Source: Bacteroides clarus YIT 12056
Lineage (GTDB): Bacteria > Bacteroidota > Bacteroidia > Bacteroidales > Bacteroidaceae
Assembly (NCBI RefSeq): GCF_900129655.1
Contig: NZ_FQWK01000003.1
Span: forward strand, 62,001 to 126,000
Direction of reading: 5' to 3'
Length of the DNA: 64,000 bases
Part shown: positions 34,351-44,042 of the stretch, piece by piece
How positions within the stretch are numbered: the first letter of the stretch is position 1
How the letters are laid out: every line of letters begins with the position of its first letter
Made by a program: the position numbers and the translations under genes
The notes under the pieces: model-generated
What the model saw: the letters and a program-made list of their open reading frames with translations, nothing else
Databases searched by the model: none
What the model was told of the DNA's origin: nothing

Positions 34351-36093
34351 TTAGATACCGAGTGATTTGCGTACTGCTTCCACTTTCTTTTCAGCCTCGG
34401 CGTTTGCATTGCCGTAGCACTTGGAGCAACCCATTTCACCTTTCACTTCAATGTAGAACTTAATCTTAGGCTCCGTACCCGAAGGACGAACGGAAATCTT
34501 CGTGCCGTCTTCTGTAAAGTACTGGAGAACGTTGGATGTCTCGGGCATATCCAAGTCGGTTACATTGCCCTTGGCATCGGTAGCTTTCAGAGTTTTGTAG
34601 TCCTTAATCAAGGAAACGGCAGAACCACCGATTTCTTTCGGCGGGTTGGCGCGGAAGTTATCCATCATAGCCTTGATTTCATCTGCACCGCTCTTACCCG
34701 GCTTCACTACATTCACGGTAGTTTCCTTAGAGAAACCATACTCTACATAGATATCCATCAGGATGTCATACAACGTCTTACCCTGGTCTTTAGCCCAAGC
34801 GCAGATTTCAGCCAACAGTGAACAGGCTGAAACGGCGTCTTTATCGCGAACGAAATCTTCGGCAAGGAAACCGTAGCTTTCTTCGCCGCCGCCGATGTAT
34901 TGCTGCTTGCCTTCGCGCAGGCGGATTTCACGGGCAATCCACTTGAAGCCGGTATAGCAATCGAGCATTTCAATCTTATTCTTATCGGCAACCGCCTTGA
35001 TAAGTTCGGTAGTCACAATGGTCTTCACGATGAAGTCCGTAGGCTGCATCTTGCCCGTCGCGATACGGTTCTTGATGATATAGTACAAGAAGAGCAAGCA
35101 AGTCTGATTACCGTTAATCAGCACCCATTCGCCCTTATCGTCCTTACAAGCCATACCCACGCGGTCGGCATCCGGGTCGCTTGCCATTACGATGTCCGCA
35201 TCAATCTTCTTGGCGAGTTCGATGGCCATAGAAAGCGCTTCCGCATTTTCAGGATTCGGAGAGATTACCGTCGGGAAGTCACCGCTCTTGACCATCTGTT
35301 CGGGCACGCAGTGTACATTCTCAAATCCCCATTCTTTCAGAGAAGCGGGAATAAGCACTCTACCCGCACCATGAAGCGGCGTATAAACGATACTGAGGTC
35401 TTTCTGACGTTTAATCACTTCCGGGTCGATGGAAAGAGTATGAACTTTATCCAAATATACCTTGTCGATGTCTTCGCCGATAATCTGAATCAAATCCTTG
35501 TTGCCTTGAAATTTGATGTCCTCAACAGTTACTTTGTTCACTTCATCGATAATGGCAGTGTCGTGCGGAGCAAGTACCTGCGCACCGTCATCCCAATAGG
35601 CTTTATAGCCGTTGTATTCTTTCGGGTTGTGGCTTGCGGTCAGGTTGATACCGCTTTGGCAACCGAGGTGACGGATGGCGAAGGAAACTTCCGGAGTAGG
35701 ACGCAAATCATCGAACAGATAAACCTTGATACCGTTCGCCGAGAAAATATCAGCCGAGATTTCAGCGAACTTGCGGCTGTTGTTACGGCAGTCGTGACCC
35801 ACTACGACGGAGATTTGCTCTTTGTCCTTGAAGCATTTGTTCAGATAGTTCGCCAATCCCTGGGTAGCCGCGCCTACTGTATAGATGTTCATACGGTTAC
35901 TGCCCGCACCCATGATACCGCGCAAACCACCTGTTCCGAATTCCAGGTCTTTATAAAAACATTCTATCAGTTCGGTCTTATCTGGATTTTCCAACATTCT
36001 TTTCACTTCAGCCTGAGTTTCGGCATCATAAGCCGGGGTAAGCCATTTTTCAGCTTTCTCAGTTACCTGTTTAATCAGTTCTTGATTTTCCAT
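34351..36093 (-). CDS. Phosphoglucomutase/phosphomannomutase family enzyme
   Basis: A 580-residue alpha-D-phosphohexomutase. The phosphoserine loop is TASHNPKEYNGYKAYW (serine in SHN), the magnesium loop DPDADRVG, the sugar-binding loop GGEESYGF, and the phosphate-binding loop RPSGTEPKIKFY. The length of about 580 fits the bacterial phosphoglucomutase/phosphopentomutase-like group rather than the roughly 460-residue GlmM/ManB type. It interconverts 1- and 6-phosphohexoses in the cytoplasm. TACATTTG on the minus strand at 36149-36142 is a possible -7 box. Confidence 0.92.
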   Translation of the reverse strand: MENQELIKQVTEKAEKWLTPAYDAETQAEVKRMLENPDKTELIECFYKDLEFGTGGLRGIMGAGSNRMNIYTVGAATQGLANYLNKCFKDKEQISVVVGHDCRNNSRKFAEISADIFSANGIKVYLFDDLRPTPEVSFAIRHLGCQSGINLTASHNPKEYNGYKAYWDDGAQVLAPHDTAIIDEVNKVTVEDIKFQGNKDLIQIIGEDIDKVYLDKVHTLSIDPEVIKRQKDLSIVYTPLHGAGRVLIPASLKEWGFENVHCVPEQMVKSGDFPTVISPNPENAEALSMAIELAKKIDADIVMASDPDADRVGMACKDDKGEWVLINGNQTCLLFLYYIIKNRIATGKMQPTDFIVKTIVTTELIKAVADKNKIEMLDCYTGFKWIAREIRLREGKQQYIGGGEESYGFLAEDFVRDKDAVSACSLLAEICAWAKDQGKTLYDILMDIYVEYGFSKETTVNVVKPGKSGADEIKAMMDNFRANPPKEIGGSAVSLIKDYKTLKATDAKGNVTDLDMPETSNVLQYFTEDGTKISVRPSGTEPKIKFYIEVKGEMGCSKCYGNANAEAEKKVEAVRKSLGI

Positions 36094-36173
36094 AAGACTA
36101 TTTTAATATTAAAGGTTAATACTTCATTTTTTGTTAAGTCACAAATGTAAAAGAATAAGTTCAAATATCCTAA

Positions 36174-37811
36174 TCAATCGGGCATTTTATAACGGTCGCC
36201 CGTTTGTTTTACATATTCTTCCAAGAATTCCTTCGGATAACCCGGACGAACCACACCTGCGGGCTGACCGATAGCATTGCGCTCGAACTTTCCGTCTTTC
36301 ATTTTACGGACAACACCGTCATTATATTTCACAATGATGAATTCACCCAGACGCTTCCATGTGTCAAAAGCGCTCTGTGCCGTCATATTGGTATAATTTG
36401 TCAAAAATGCTTTCGCTTTGGCCGGGTCTTTCTCCAGAAGTTTGGCGGCGGCGGATTCAAAGCCTTCCTGCGCCTCGTTGAAAGTGGTTTCGAGTTCGTT
36501 CTGCGTGGCACGTACATCGCCAATCATAAGGTCGTAACGGGGATATACCATATTGGAAACCCAGTTGAAAATCCAGAAAGAGGAGTTCCATGAGAAAGTG
36601 ATGTAGTCCGCACCGTCTACGCGCGAATAGCATACGGGCACTTTATCCGTGCAACAGTATACGGGAGTGAATACAGTCATGTTGGCGTCATCCGTACCGA
36701 ACCACAATACGCCTCCGATAGCATCGGGCAGCGTGGAACGCATCTGCGCCACAAACACGAAACCGCTCTGCTGCGTGGAGATGGGACGCTCGTTGAAATA
36801 CTCCTTATCGCCCACTTTGAAAGAAAGAGGAGAAAGACGGTAGGGAGTATGATACGGTCCTGCGCCGAAATCCTTGCTAATGTCGAGAGGAGTGCCTTCG
36901 TAATGATCGCGCATGGCATTCTTTACATCTTGTACGGAGATTTTACGGTCGGGCTTTACGAAAAGCGGCATCGGAGTGTCGGTATCGCCTAATATATAAG
37001 GTAAGAATTCGTTGCCACGGGCGGTAAACATATTAAAATAGCTCCACACGCGGGCTTCGCAATAACGACGAGCGCCAAAGTCGAGCGGCGCATAGGCATT
37101 CGCAAAGCTGAAGTCTTTGTTTACTCCGTCGAAATAGCCTTTCTCACGGGCAAAGGATATGACGTCGGGAGAATACATACAGTTGTTCTTGTCGTTCATA
37201 TCGAACTGGTGGATACGGCTTTGGTTGGCATGCGCGGAAATGCAATCATCGGGCACGCGGACAGCCACCCATACGGCTCCACGCACACCGGGACCTTTGC
37301 CTATCATCTCCATAATCCAGATTTCATTGGGGTCTGCGATGGTGAATGACTCGCCGCCGCTGTAATAACCGTATTCCTGTACGAGTTCCGTCATTACTTT
37401 GATAGCTTCGCGGGCGGTGCGGGAACGTTGCAGACCGAGATAAATCAGGCTTCCGTAATCGATGATGCCGGTAGTGTCCACCAACTCGGGACGGCCGCCG
37501 AAAGTCGTCTCACCGATAGTAAGCTGGAATTCGTTCATATTGCCGATAACGTTGTAGGTCTGGCGTGCCTGTTCTATCCGGCCGAGGTATTTGCCGGTAT
37601 CCCACTCGTGTACGTCAATCAATGCGCCCTTTTTGTGCACACCTGCGGGATAATGATATAACTCGCCGAACAATCCATAGGAGTCGGCAGAATAGGAAAC
37701 AATTGTAGAACCGTCCGTAGAGGCGTTCTTACCCACAATGAGGTTGGTACAGGCAAATGCGTTTGCCACAGCTGCCACCACTAACGCGACGGAGAGAGTT
37801 AATCTTTTCAT
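36174..37811 (-). CDS. C69 family dipeptidase (PepD-like), exported
   Basis: About 545 residues from MKRLTLSVALVVAAVANAFA, a clear signal peptide; an ATG 12 codons upstream lacks one. The mature protein begins CTNLIVGKNASTDGSTIVSYSAD: in family C69 this cysteine is the N-terminal nucleophile exposed by processing. SAHANQSRIHQFD and FTIADPNEIWIMEMIGKGPG are also family features. It should hydrolyse dipeptides in the periplasm. The M23 peptidase gene lies 52 bases upstream on the same strand, so the two may release and cleave peptides together. Confidence 0.9.
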   Translation of the reverse strand: MKRLTLSVALVVAAVANAFACTNLIVGKNASTDGSTIVSYSADSYGLFGELYHYPAGVHKKGALIDVHEWDTGKYLGRIEQARQTYNVIGNMNEFQLTIGETTFGGRPELVDTTGIIDYGSLIYLGLQRSRTAREAIKVMTELVQEYGYYSGGESFTIADPNEIWIMEMIGKGPGVRGAVWVAVRVPDDCISAHANQSRIHQFDMNDKNNCMYSPDVISFAREKGYFDGVNKDFSFANAYAPLDFGARRYCEARVWSYFNMFTARGNEFLPYILGDTDTPMPLFVKPDRKISVQDVKNAMRDHYEGTPLDISKDFGAGPYHTPYRLSPLSFKVGDKEYFNERPISTQQSGFVFVAQMRSTLPDAIGGVLWFGTDDANMTVFTPVYCCTDKVPVCYSRVDGADYITFSWNSSFWIFNWVSNMVYPRYDLMIGDVRATQNELETTFNEAQEGFESAAAKLLEKDPAKAKAFLTNYTNMTAQSAFDTWKRLGEFIIVKYNDGVVRKMKDGKFERNAIGQPAGVVRPGYPKEFLEEYVKQTGDRYKMPD

Positions 37812-37862
37812 ACTTCTGTTATTATATAGTTTATTTGATAATGCCATGATATAAATGAAGAG

Positions 37863-39566
37863 TTACCATGCAAAACGGAACTGTTTCGTGGTCTGATTGC
37901 CACAACCGTCGGTTACAGTCATTTCTACGGTATGCCTGCCGCCTTTCTTTACATGCTTCGGGTCGAGTTCGCAAACCAGATTGCCGCTAATGGAGTTGGG
38001 CTTGCCGAACAAGGCGTATTTTCCGTCTATCGTTCCGCGATAACTGTGTATTCCTGTCTCCTTGTCTTTCGCTTTAAAGACGATACGCCCCGTACGCCCC
38101 CACTGCTGAGGGTTGAGCGGAGTAATCTCCGGCGGTACGGTATCGGCAGCCACCGTATAAGCAGCCAAGTCGCGGATGCGGACTTTCATAAAGCCGTCCT
38201 CATACGTGCCGCCTACGCTATATTTCCCACCTCGGGCTGTAACGCCGGCTACGTAATATTTCGATTTATCTTCCAGGCGGTCGCGGCGCAAACCGATACG
38301 CATTTCGCAAGCTCCGTGCAGGGGAATACGCGTATCGTGCAACTGATAAGTGAAAGCCACATCTCCGCTATCGGCACGTACGGAATAGTTCAGCCAGACA
38401 TCATCGTACAGCATTCCGCGCGGTACGACCAGCTCCAAACCGGGTTCCTGAAGATAATTGGTCTTGTCCCATTTGAAAGCATACTTTTCGCGATGTTCCA
38501 CGGGACGGATGCCGGTGTTCTTTCCCTGTACGGTAAAGCGGACTTTCGAGGTGTTGCCTAACGCGTCGCTTAGAGTGTACACAAAGCGATAAGGACGTTC
38601 TTCGTTGATTTCTATCAGTCCGCGATTGCCGTTGGAGGCATGCAGCATACGCAGGCGGTTGCCCGGTTCGATGAATGACTTCATGTACTGTCCGTGCGTC
38701 CATGAGTTGATATAGCGGTTTTCTTCGTAAGCAAAGCGGTCTACCACACTGCGGAATACTTCTTCACCGTCCACTTCGAGAATAACGGTATGCACGCCGT
38801 AGCGGTTGCCCACTCCGTCCATGTGGTCATAGGCACGAATTCCCGCGCCTATCAGTCCCCAGGCCGTGATAGGTTTTGCGGGGCTGGCAGGGAAAGTCTG
38901 ATATATCTGCTTTCCGTTTACCACACCTTTGCCCGGTTGCGGAAACAGGATGATACCCTCGGCATGAGGGGCGGTATTGTCTTTCACTTTTTTCATAAAG
39001 AAAGGCAGCGGGTCAACATAGTCTCCCGTTGCCGACTCAATCATATCCAGATGCAGGTGAGGGCCGAAAGAGTAGCCCGTATTGCCGCTAAGGGCTATCA
39101 CCTGGCCTGCCTTTACCGGATATTCCCCCGGCTCGGGAGTAATCTCCACTTCCCAGCTTTCCTTTTCATACTGCAAAGCTTTCACCCTTCGGGCTATATC
39201 GCCTACAAACGCACTGAGGTGGCGGTTAATAGTGGAATAGCCGTTGTCGTAATCCACATCGAGCACATAGCCCGAACCGTGCGTTACGCGGATGCGTGAG
39301 ATATGCCCGTCGGCTAAAGCACGCACGGGTTTGCCGATGGCCCCGCCGGTCTTGAAGTCCAATCCGCCATGAAAATGGTTGGCACGTATCTCACCGAAGT
39401 TACCGGAGAAGACGATAGGAAAATCAAAAGGGGGAGTAAAAGACGCCGCCTGCATCTCCGGCACAGTTTCCATATCGGACGCCTCTTGTGCATATCCGCT
39501 TTGTACGCTGCCAACGAAAAATAAAACTGAGAGAAATATAGAGTGTTTTATATTCTTACAAATCAT
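37863..39566 (-). CDS. M23 family metallopeptidase, secreted
   Basis: A 567-residue protein with a signal peptide (ending SGYAQ). The LytM-type M23 domain lies at about 45-190: FSGNFGEIRANHFHGGLDFKTG contains the first zinc ligands (H and D), and FGPHLHLDMI contains the HxH motif. These residues are intact, so it is probably active on peptidoglycan cross-bridges. The remaining 370 residues are beta-rich and lack a motif I recognise (VVPRGMLYDDVWLNYSVRAD); they may be Ig-like. Its gene is followed by the C69 dipeptidase. Confidence 0.9.
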   Translation of the reverse strand: MICKNIKHSIFLSVLFFVGSVQSGYAQEASDMETVPEMQAASFTPPFDFPIVFSGNFGEIRANHFHGGLDFKTGGAIGKPVRALADGHISRIRVTHGSGYVLDVDYDNGYSTINRHLSAFVGDIARRVKALQYEKESWEVEITPEPGEYPVKAGQVIALSGNTGYSFGPHLHLDMIESATGDYVDPLPFFMKKVKDNTAPHAEGIILFPQPGKGVVNGKQIYQTFPASPAKPITAWGLIGAGIRAYDHMDGVGNRYGVHTVILEVDGEEVFRSVVDRFAYEENRYINSWTHGQYMKSFIEPGNRLRMLHASNGNRGLIEINEERPYRFVYTLSDALGNTSKVRFTVQGKNTGIRPVEHREKYAFKWDKTNYLQEPGLELVVPRGMLYDDVWLNYSVRADSGDVAFTYQLHDTRIPLHGACEMRIGLRRDRLEDKSKYYVAGVTARGGKYSVGGTYEDGFMKVRIRDLAAYTVAADTVPPEITPLNPQQWGRTGRIVFKAKDKETGIHSYRGTIDGKYALFGKPNSISGNLVCELDPKHVKKGGRHTVEMTVTDGCGNQTTKQFRFAW

Positions 39567-39754
39567 ATCCTATTTTTTTAATGCATGCAAATATAAAAAG
39601 AATAGTTCTCTCCGCCTAAACAAAAAAGCATAATCCTACCGTCCTACCCTATAAATAAGCAGGCGTTTTCTGTTGTAAAACACCTTATATTAAATGACAA
39701 TGAGACAGAGAAATCGCTATCTTGCAACATGTTTAACCATTAACAGATGACATT

Positions 39755-40861
39755 ATGATTATCGGAGTACCCAAAGAAATCAAGAACAACGAGAACCGTG
39801 TAGGAATGACCCCTGCCGGAGTAGCCGAGTTGGTGAAGAAAGGTCATACGGTGTATGTGCAGGCTACGGCCGGCGCAAACAGCGGGTTCTCTGACGATGA
39901 TTACATCGCCGTAGGTGCGCGAATCCTGCCTGCCATTGAAGATGTCTATGCCATAGCCGACATGATTGTCAAGGTGAAGGAGCCTATTGCACCGGAGTAC
40001 AAACTGATTAAAAAGGGACAAGTGGTATTTACCTATTTCCACTTTGCGGCCGATAAATTACTGACCGAGGCCATGATTGAAAGCGGTGCCGTATGTATCG
40101 CTTATGAAACGGTGGAGAAGGACGACCATTCCTTGCCATTACTCACTCCTATGAGCGAAGTGGCAGGACGTATGGCTACCCAGGTGGGAGCCCGCTTTCT
40201 GGAAAAGCCGCAAGGCGGAAAAGGAAAGCTGATGGGTGGCGTACCGGGTGTCCGCCCCGCGCGCGTACTTATTTTAGGTGGCGGCGTAGTCGGTACCAAT
40301 GCCGCACAAATGGCCGCGGGAATGGGTGCCGAGGTAATGATTACGGATGTCAACCTGCCACGCCTGCGCTATCTCAGCGAGGTATTGCCCAAAAACGTAA
40401 AAACACTCTATTCCTCGCTTCACAATATAAGAATGGAACTGCCTACCATAGATTTGGTAATAGGTTCCGTTCTTATTCCCGGCGATAAAGCTCCGCATCT
40501 CATTACAAGGGATATGCTGAAAATGATGAAACCCGGAACCGTACTTGTGGATGTCGCCATTGACCAGGGCGGCTGCTTTGAAACGTCTCATCCCACTACC
40601 CACAGCGAACCGACGTATGTTGTGGATGGTATTGTGCACTATGCGGTAGCCAATATTCCCGGCGCTGTACCGTTTACTTCTACTATGGCGCTGACAAATG
40701 CAACGCTGCCTTATACCGTGGCATTAGCTTGCAAAGGTTGGAAACAGGCTTGTAAAGATGATCCGGCATTGGCATTGGGACTGAATGTGGTAGAAGGGAA
40801 AGTGACATATAAGGCGGTGGCGGATGTGTTCGGAATGAGGTATGAGGAGGTAGAATTATAA
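39755..40861 (+). CDS. ald: Alanine dehydrogenase
   Basis: A 368-residue NAD-dependent enzyme converting L-alanine to pyruvate and ammonia. Features include the N-terminal MIIGVPKEIKNNENRVGMTPAGV (substrate-binding Arg and Lys), KVKEPIAPEYKLI, the NAD-binding glycine loop RVLILGGGVVGTNAAQMAAGMGA, and DVAIDQGGCFETSHPTTHSEPTY. Length and motifs match the family fully. It stands alone between the divergent M23 gene and a convergent MFS gene; the heptamer repeats follow directly. Confidence 0.95.
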   Translation: MIIGVPKEIKNNENRVGMTPAGVAELVKKGHTVYVQATAGANSGFSDDDYIAVGARILPAIEDVYAIADMIVKVKEPIAPEYKLIKKGQVVFTYFHFAADKLLTEAMIESGAVCIAYETVEKDDHSLPLLTPMSEVAGRMATQVGARFLEKPQGGKGKLMGGVPGVRPARVLILGGGVVGTNAAQMAAGMGAEVMITDVNLPRLRYLSEVLPKNVKTLYSSLHNIRMELPTIDLVIGSVLIPGDKAPHLITRDMLKMMKPGTVLVDVAIDQGGCFETSHPTTHSEPTYVVDGIVHYAVANIPGAVPFTSTMALTNATLPYTVALACKGWKQACKDDPALALGLNVVEGKVTYKAVADVFGMRYEEVEL

Positions 40862-41095
40862 GTGATGAGTGATGAGTGATGAGTGATAAGTGATGAATCA
40901 TGAATGATGAGTGATAAGTTATGAATTATAAATGATGGGTGATAAGTTATAAATTACAAGTGATGAGTGATGAGTGATGAATTATAATTTATAAATAATG
41001 AATTACGATTCTGCATAACTCATAACTTATCACTTATCGCTCATAACTTATAACTTATCACTTATAACTTATAACTTATCACTTATCACTTATCC
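40862..41095. repeat. Heptamer repeat tract with a head-to-head inverted half
   Basis: The gap between ald (+) and the MFS gene (-) is filled by about 20 copies of a seven-base unit near RRTGATR (AGTGATG, AGTGATA, AGTTATG, AATTATA) followed, after GAATTACGATTCTGC (about 41000-41015), by about eleven copies of its reverse complement (ACTTATC, ACTTATA). The two halves can pair as a long imperfect hairpin. It probably acts as a shared terminator; the copy number is likely unstable. Confidence 0.85.
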
Positions 41096-41101
41096 ACCAC
41101 C

Positions 41102-42316
41102 TCAATCATCAAACAAGAAATCTCCTTTCTTCGCATACGCCCAATACATAGTCAATATTGTTATGCACAAATTGAAAATGAACGGAAATTCTTGCGAACC
41201 GGTATGGAATATCCATTGGAAAAAATCGGTGATGAAAGGCGACAACAGTATGGCAAGGTAATTCATCACCATTACAAAAGCAAGGGCAAGCGTTGTCTTT
41301 TGAGGAATGGCAGTATCGACCGTCTTATCATAAATCAGCGGTTGAATGATACCATAGCCTAAACCGACCAAAATACATCCCGGCACAATAAGCCATTCCG
41401 TAGGAGAAATCCATATCAATAGTAATCCGACGGCAACAGCCAAAAGGCTATAAAGTTTTGTTTTATTTCCCAAAAGCTTCACTATATTATCCAACATAAA
41501 CCCCGGAGCCATAATGGCAAGGAAAAACAAAGAAATCATCAGCCCTGAATTTCCGCTTGAAAAGTGGTGCGCTTCCATTAAGAAAGGTAAATTAAAAGTA
41601 ACCGCAAGAACTACGTACGTAACCACCCCATAGAACAGCATTAACTGAATAAGATGGCGTATATGTATGCCATATTTACCGGAAATCACAGGCGCAGACT
41701 GCATGGAAGGAATAACAGCCGACGCCTGCTTCACCGTGACCGAAACCGTATTCTTTTTTAAATAAGCCGAAAGAACCAAAGAAATCAGCGGCAACAGATA
41801 AACGACAAAAGGCAAACGCCAGTGTACCTCTGCCAGATAGCCCGTTACGGCCGTAGCCACCACCAGCGTCATATTGGTTATGGCGGAACTGTATCCAAAC
41901 TGTTTGACGCGATACTCTCCCGTGAAATACCGAGAAATCAGCCCCGTAGAAAGAGGAATAATCAATCCCGCCCCGATACCGAGCAAAGCGCTGACAGCCA
42001 TCAGTTGCCACATCTTGGAAGAAAACAAATAAAGTACCCCGCTTGCGGCAAACAGCCAAAGCCCCACCCGCAGCAAACGGATAAAATCGCGTTTCTCCGC
42101 CAACTTGCCCGCCAACAATACAAACGGGATAATCAGTAAAGAAGGCAAAGAAGTCAACATCTGTATATCCAACTCCGTGGCATGGGGGAAAATAGTGGAG
42201 AGCTCTCCCAAAATAGGTGAGACAGCCAAGCCCGGCAATGAGGTCAGCGCGGAAATAGACCAGATACCTATAAGCGTAATAAGAGGAATGGTTCCTTGTC
42301 CGGTATTAATTTTCAT
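41102..42316 (-). CDS. MFS transporter
   Basis: A 404-residue inner membrane carrier with about 12 hydrophobic segments and the major facilitator loop after TM2 (LAGKLAEKRDFIRLLRVGLW, equivalent to GxLaDrxGrr). It starts near IPLITLIGIWSISALTSLPGL. The family includes drug and metabolite exporters; no substrate-specific motif is clear. It is next to, and divergent from, gadB across a 237-base gap, so a link to the acid/GABA genes is possible but not shown. Confidence 0.85.
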   Translation of the reverse strand: MKINTGQGTIPLITLIGIWSISALTSLPGLAVSPILGELSTIFPHATELDIQMLTSLPSLLIIPFVLLAGKLAEKRDFIRLLRVGLWLFAASGVLYLFSSKMWQLMAVSALLGIGAGLIIPLSTGLISRYFTGEYRVKQFGYSSAITNMTLVVATAVTGYLAEVHWRLPFVVYLLPLISLVLSAYLKKNTVSVTVKQASAVIPSMQSAPVISGKYGIHIRHLIQLMLFYGVVTYVVLAVTFNLPFLMEAHHFSSGNSGLMISLFFLAIMAPGFMLDNIVKLLGNKTKLYSLLAVAVGLLLIWISPTEWLIVPGCILVGLGYGIIQPLIYDKTVDTAIPQKTTLALAFVMVMNYLAILLSPFITDFFQWIFHTGSQEFPFIFNLCITILTMYWAYAKKGDFLFDD

Positions 42317-42404
42317 AATTTTAAAGTGAGTGGGTTAGTTGAAGGAAAACAAGCGATACAACAGAATGTTCGGACAGGATAAGTGATAATTAAAGAGTAA
42401 TAAG

Positions 42405-42535
42405 ACGTAAAAGCGCCGGGATTTCCCGCCCCGCCCTTTTAATAAACGCCAAATAATGTAAAACGGCGGAACTTTCTTTCGTGGGGGTCGTTGTTGTGGA
42501 AAATTCGACGGGGAAGGTCCCCGCCGCCTAAACCT
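42405..42535. promoter_or_regulatory. Structured region upstream of gadB
   Basis: The gap holds several GC-rich stems: CGGGATTTCCCG near 42417-42428, a CGCC/GGCG pair (about 42447 and 42465), and CGGGGAAGGTCCCCG near 42509-42523, about 30 bases before the gadB start. I see no clear TAnnTTTG box. Control of the acid-response gene through this leader is an inference. Confidence 0.35.
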
Positions 42536-42553
42536 TTAAAAACTTATAGTTAT

Positions 42554-43990
42554 ATGGAAGATTTGAATTTCAGAAAAGGAGATGCAAAGACCGAAGTATT
42601 CGGTTCGAACCGTATGTTGCAACCCTCACCGGTAGAGAAAATCCCCGAAGGGCCTACCACTCCGGAGATTGCCTACCAGATGGTGAAGGATGAAACGTTT
42701 GCGCAGACCCAGCCCCGTCTGAACCTGGCTACGTTCGTCACTACTTATATGGACGAATACGCAACCAAGTTGATGAACGAAGCTATCAACATCAACTACA
42801 TCGACGAAACCGAGTATCCCCGCATCGCCGTAATGAACGGTAAATGTATCAACATCGTCGCCAATCTGTGGAACTCTCCGGAAAAAGAAACCTGGAAAAC
42901 CGGCGCGCTCGCCATCGGTTCTTCAGAAGCATGTATGCTGGGTGGTGTGGCCGCATGGCTGCGTTGGCGCAAGAAACGCCAGGCTCAAGGCAAACCGTTC
43001 GACAAACCGAACTTCGTTATCTCGACCGGTTTCCAGGTGGTATGGGAAAAATTCGCCCAACTGTGGCAGATTGAAATGCGTGAAGTGCCCCTGACACTCG
43101 ACAAGACCACGCTCGACCCCGAAGAAGCTCTGAAAATGTGTGATGAGAACACTATCTGTATCGTACCTATCCAGGGTGTTACATGGACAGGACTGAATGA
43201 CGACGTTGAAGCCCTTGACAAAGCGCTCGACGCATACAACGCCAAGACCGGCTACGACATTCCTATCCACGTAGATGCTGCAAGCGGCGGCTTTATCCTT
43301 CCGTTCCTGTATCCTGAAAAGAAATGGGACTTCCGTTTGAAATGGGTACTTTCCATCAGTGTCAGCGGTCACAAGTTCGGCTTGGTTTATCCGGGTCTGG
43401 GTTGGGTTTGCTGGAAAGGCAAAGAATATCTGCCCGAAGAAATGTCATTCAGCGTAAACTACCTCGGCGCCAATATTACCCAAGTAGGTTTGAACTTCTC
43501 CCGTCCCGCCGCACAGATTTTAGGACAGTATTACCAATTTATCCGCTTAGGCTTCCAGGGTTACAAAGAAGTACAGTACAATTCACTCACAATCGCCAAG
43601 TATATCCATGACGAAATCGGTAAAATGGCTCCATTCGTCAACTACTCCAACGAGGTGGTGAACCCGTTGTTCATCTGGTATTTGAAACCGGAATACGCAA
43701 AGACCGCCAAATGGACGCTGTACGACTTGCAGGATAAACTTTCGCAACACGGTTGGATGGTTCCGGCCTATACGCTGCCTTCCAAACTGGAAGATTACGT
43801 AGTGATGCGCGTCGTGGTCCGTCAAGGATTCAGCCGCGACATGGCGGACATGTTGCTGGGCGACATCAAGAATGCCATTGCCGAACTGGAGAAACTGGAC
43901 TATCCCACTCCTACCCGCATGGCACAGGACAAGAACCTGCCGGTAGAAAGCAAAATCTTCAATCACGGCGGCAGACGTCACAAAAAGTGA
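42554..43990 (+). CDS. gadB: Glutamate decarboxylase
   Basis: From MEDLNFRKGDAKTEVF the protein has 478 residues, close to E. coli GadB (466). It decarboxylates glutamate to GABA, consuming a proton. Features are IAVMNGKCINIVANLW, the PLP site ISVSGHKFGLVYPGLGW (lysine in HK), and HVDAASGGFILPF. The C-terminal tail ends IFNHGGRRHKK; in E. coli GadB the C-terminal His closes the active site at neutral pH, and the -GGRRHKK tail is comparable. I reject the longer upstream start at 42491, which would encode an unrelated 21-residue basic extension. glsA follows after 52 bases. Confidence 0.95.
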   Translation: MEDLNFRKGDAKTEVFGSNRMLQPSPVEKIPEGPTTPEIAYQMVKDETFAQTQPRLNLATFVTTYMDEYATKLMNEAININYIDETEYPRIAVMNGKCINIVANLWNSPEKETWKTGALAIGSSEACMLGGVAAWLRWRKKRQAQGKPFDKPNFVISTGFQVVWEKFAQLWQIEMREVPLTLDKTTLDPEEALKMCDENTICIVPIQGVTWTGLNDDVEALDKALDAYNAKTGYDIPIHVDAASGGFILPFLYPEKKWDFRLKWVLSISVSGHKFGLVYPGLGWVCWKGKEYLPEEMSFSVNYLGANITQVGLNFSRPAAQILGQYYQFIRLGFQGYKEVQYNSLTIAKYIHDEIGKMAPFVNYSNEVVNPLFIWYLKPEYAKTAKWTLYDLQDKLSQHGWMVPAYTLPSKLEDYVVMRVVVRQGFSRDMADMLLGDIKNAIAELEKLDYPTPTRMAQDKNLPVESKIFNHGGRRHKK

Positions 43991-44042
43991 TAAAGTCATA
44001 ATCACTCTACTGCCTTATCACTTTAACACAGTATATATAAAT

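Noticed and set aside
34900..36150. A 416-codon plus-strand frame over the phosphohexomutase
   Set aside because: The minus-strand gene has every family motif, and the plus frame has none.
42491..42553. Longer GadB start
   Set aside because: The extra 21 residues are basic, Pro-rich and overlap a GC hairpin, unlike GadB N-termini.
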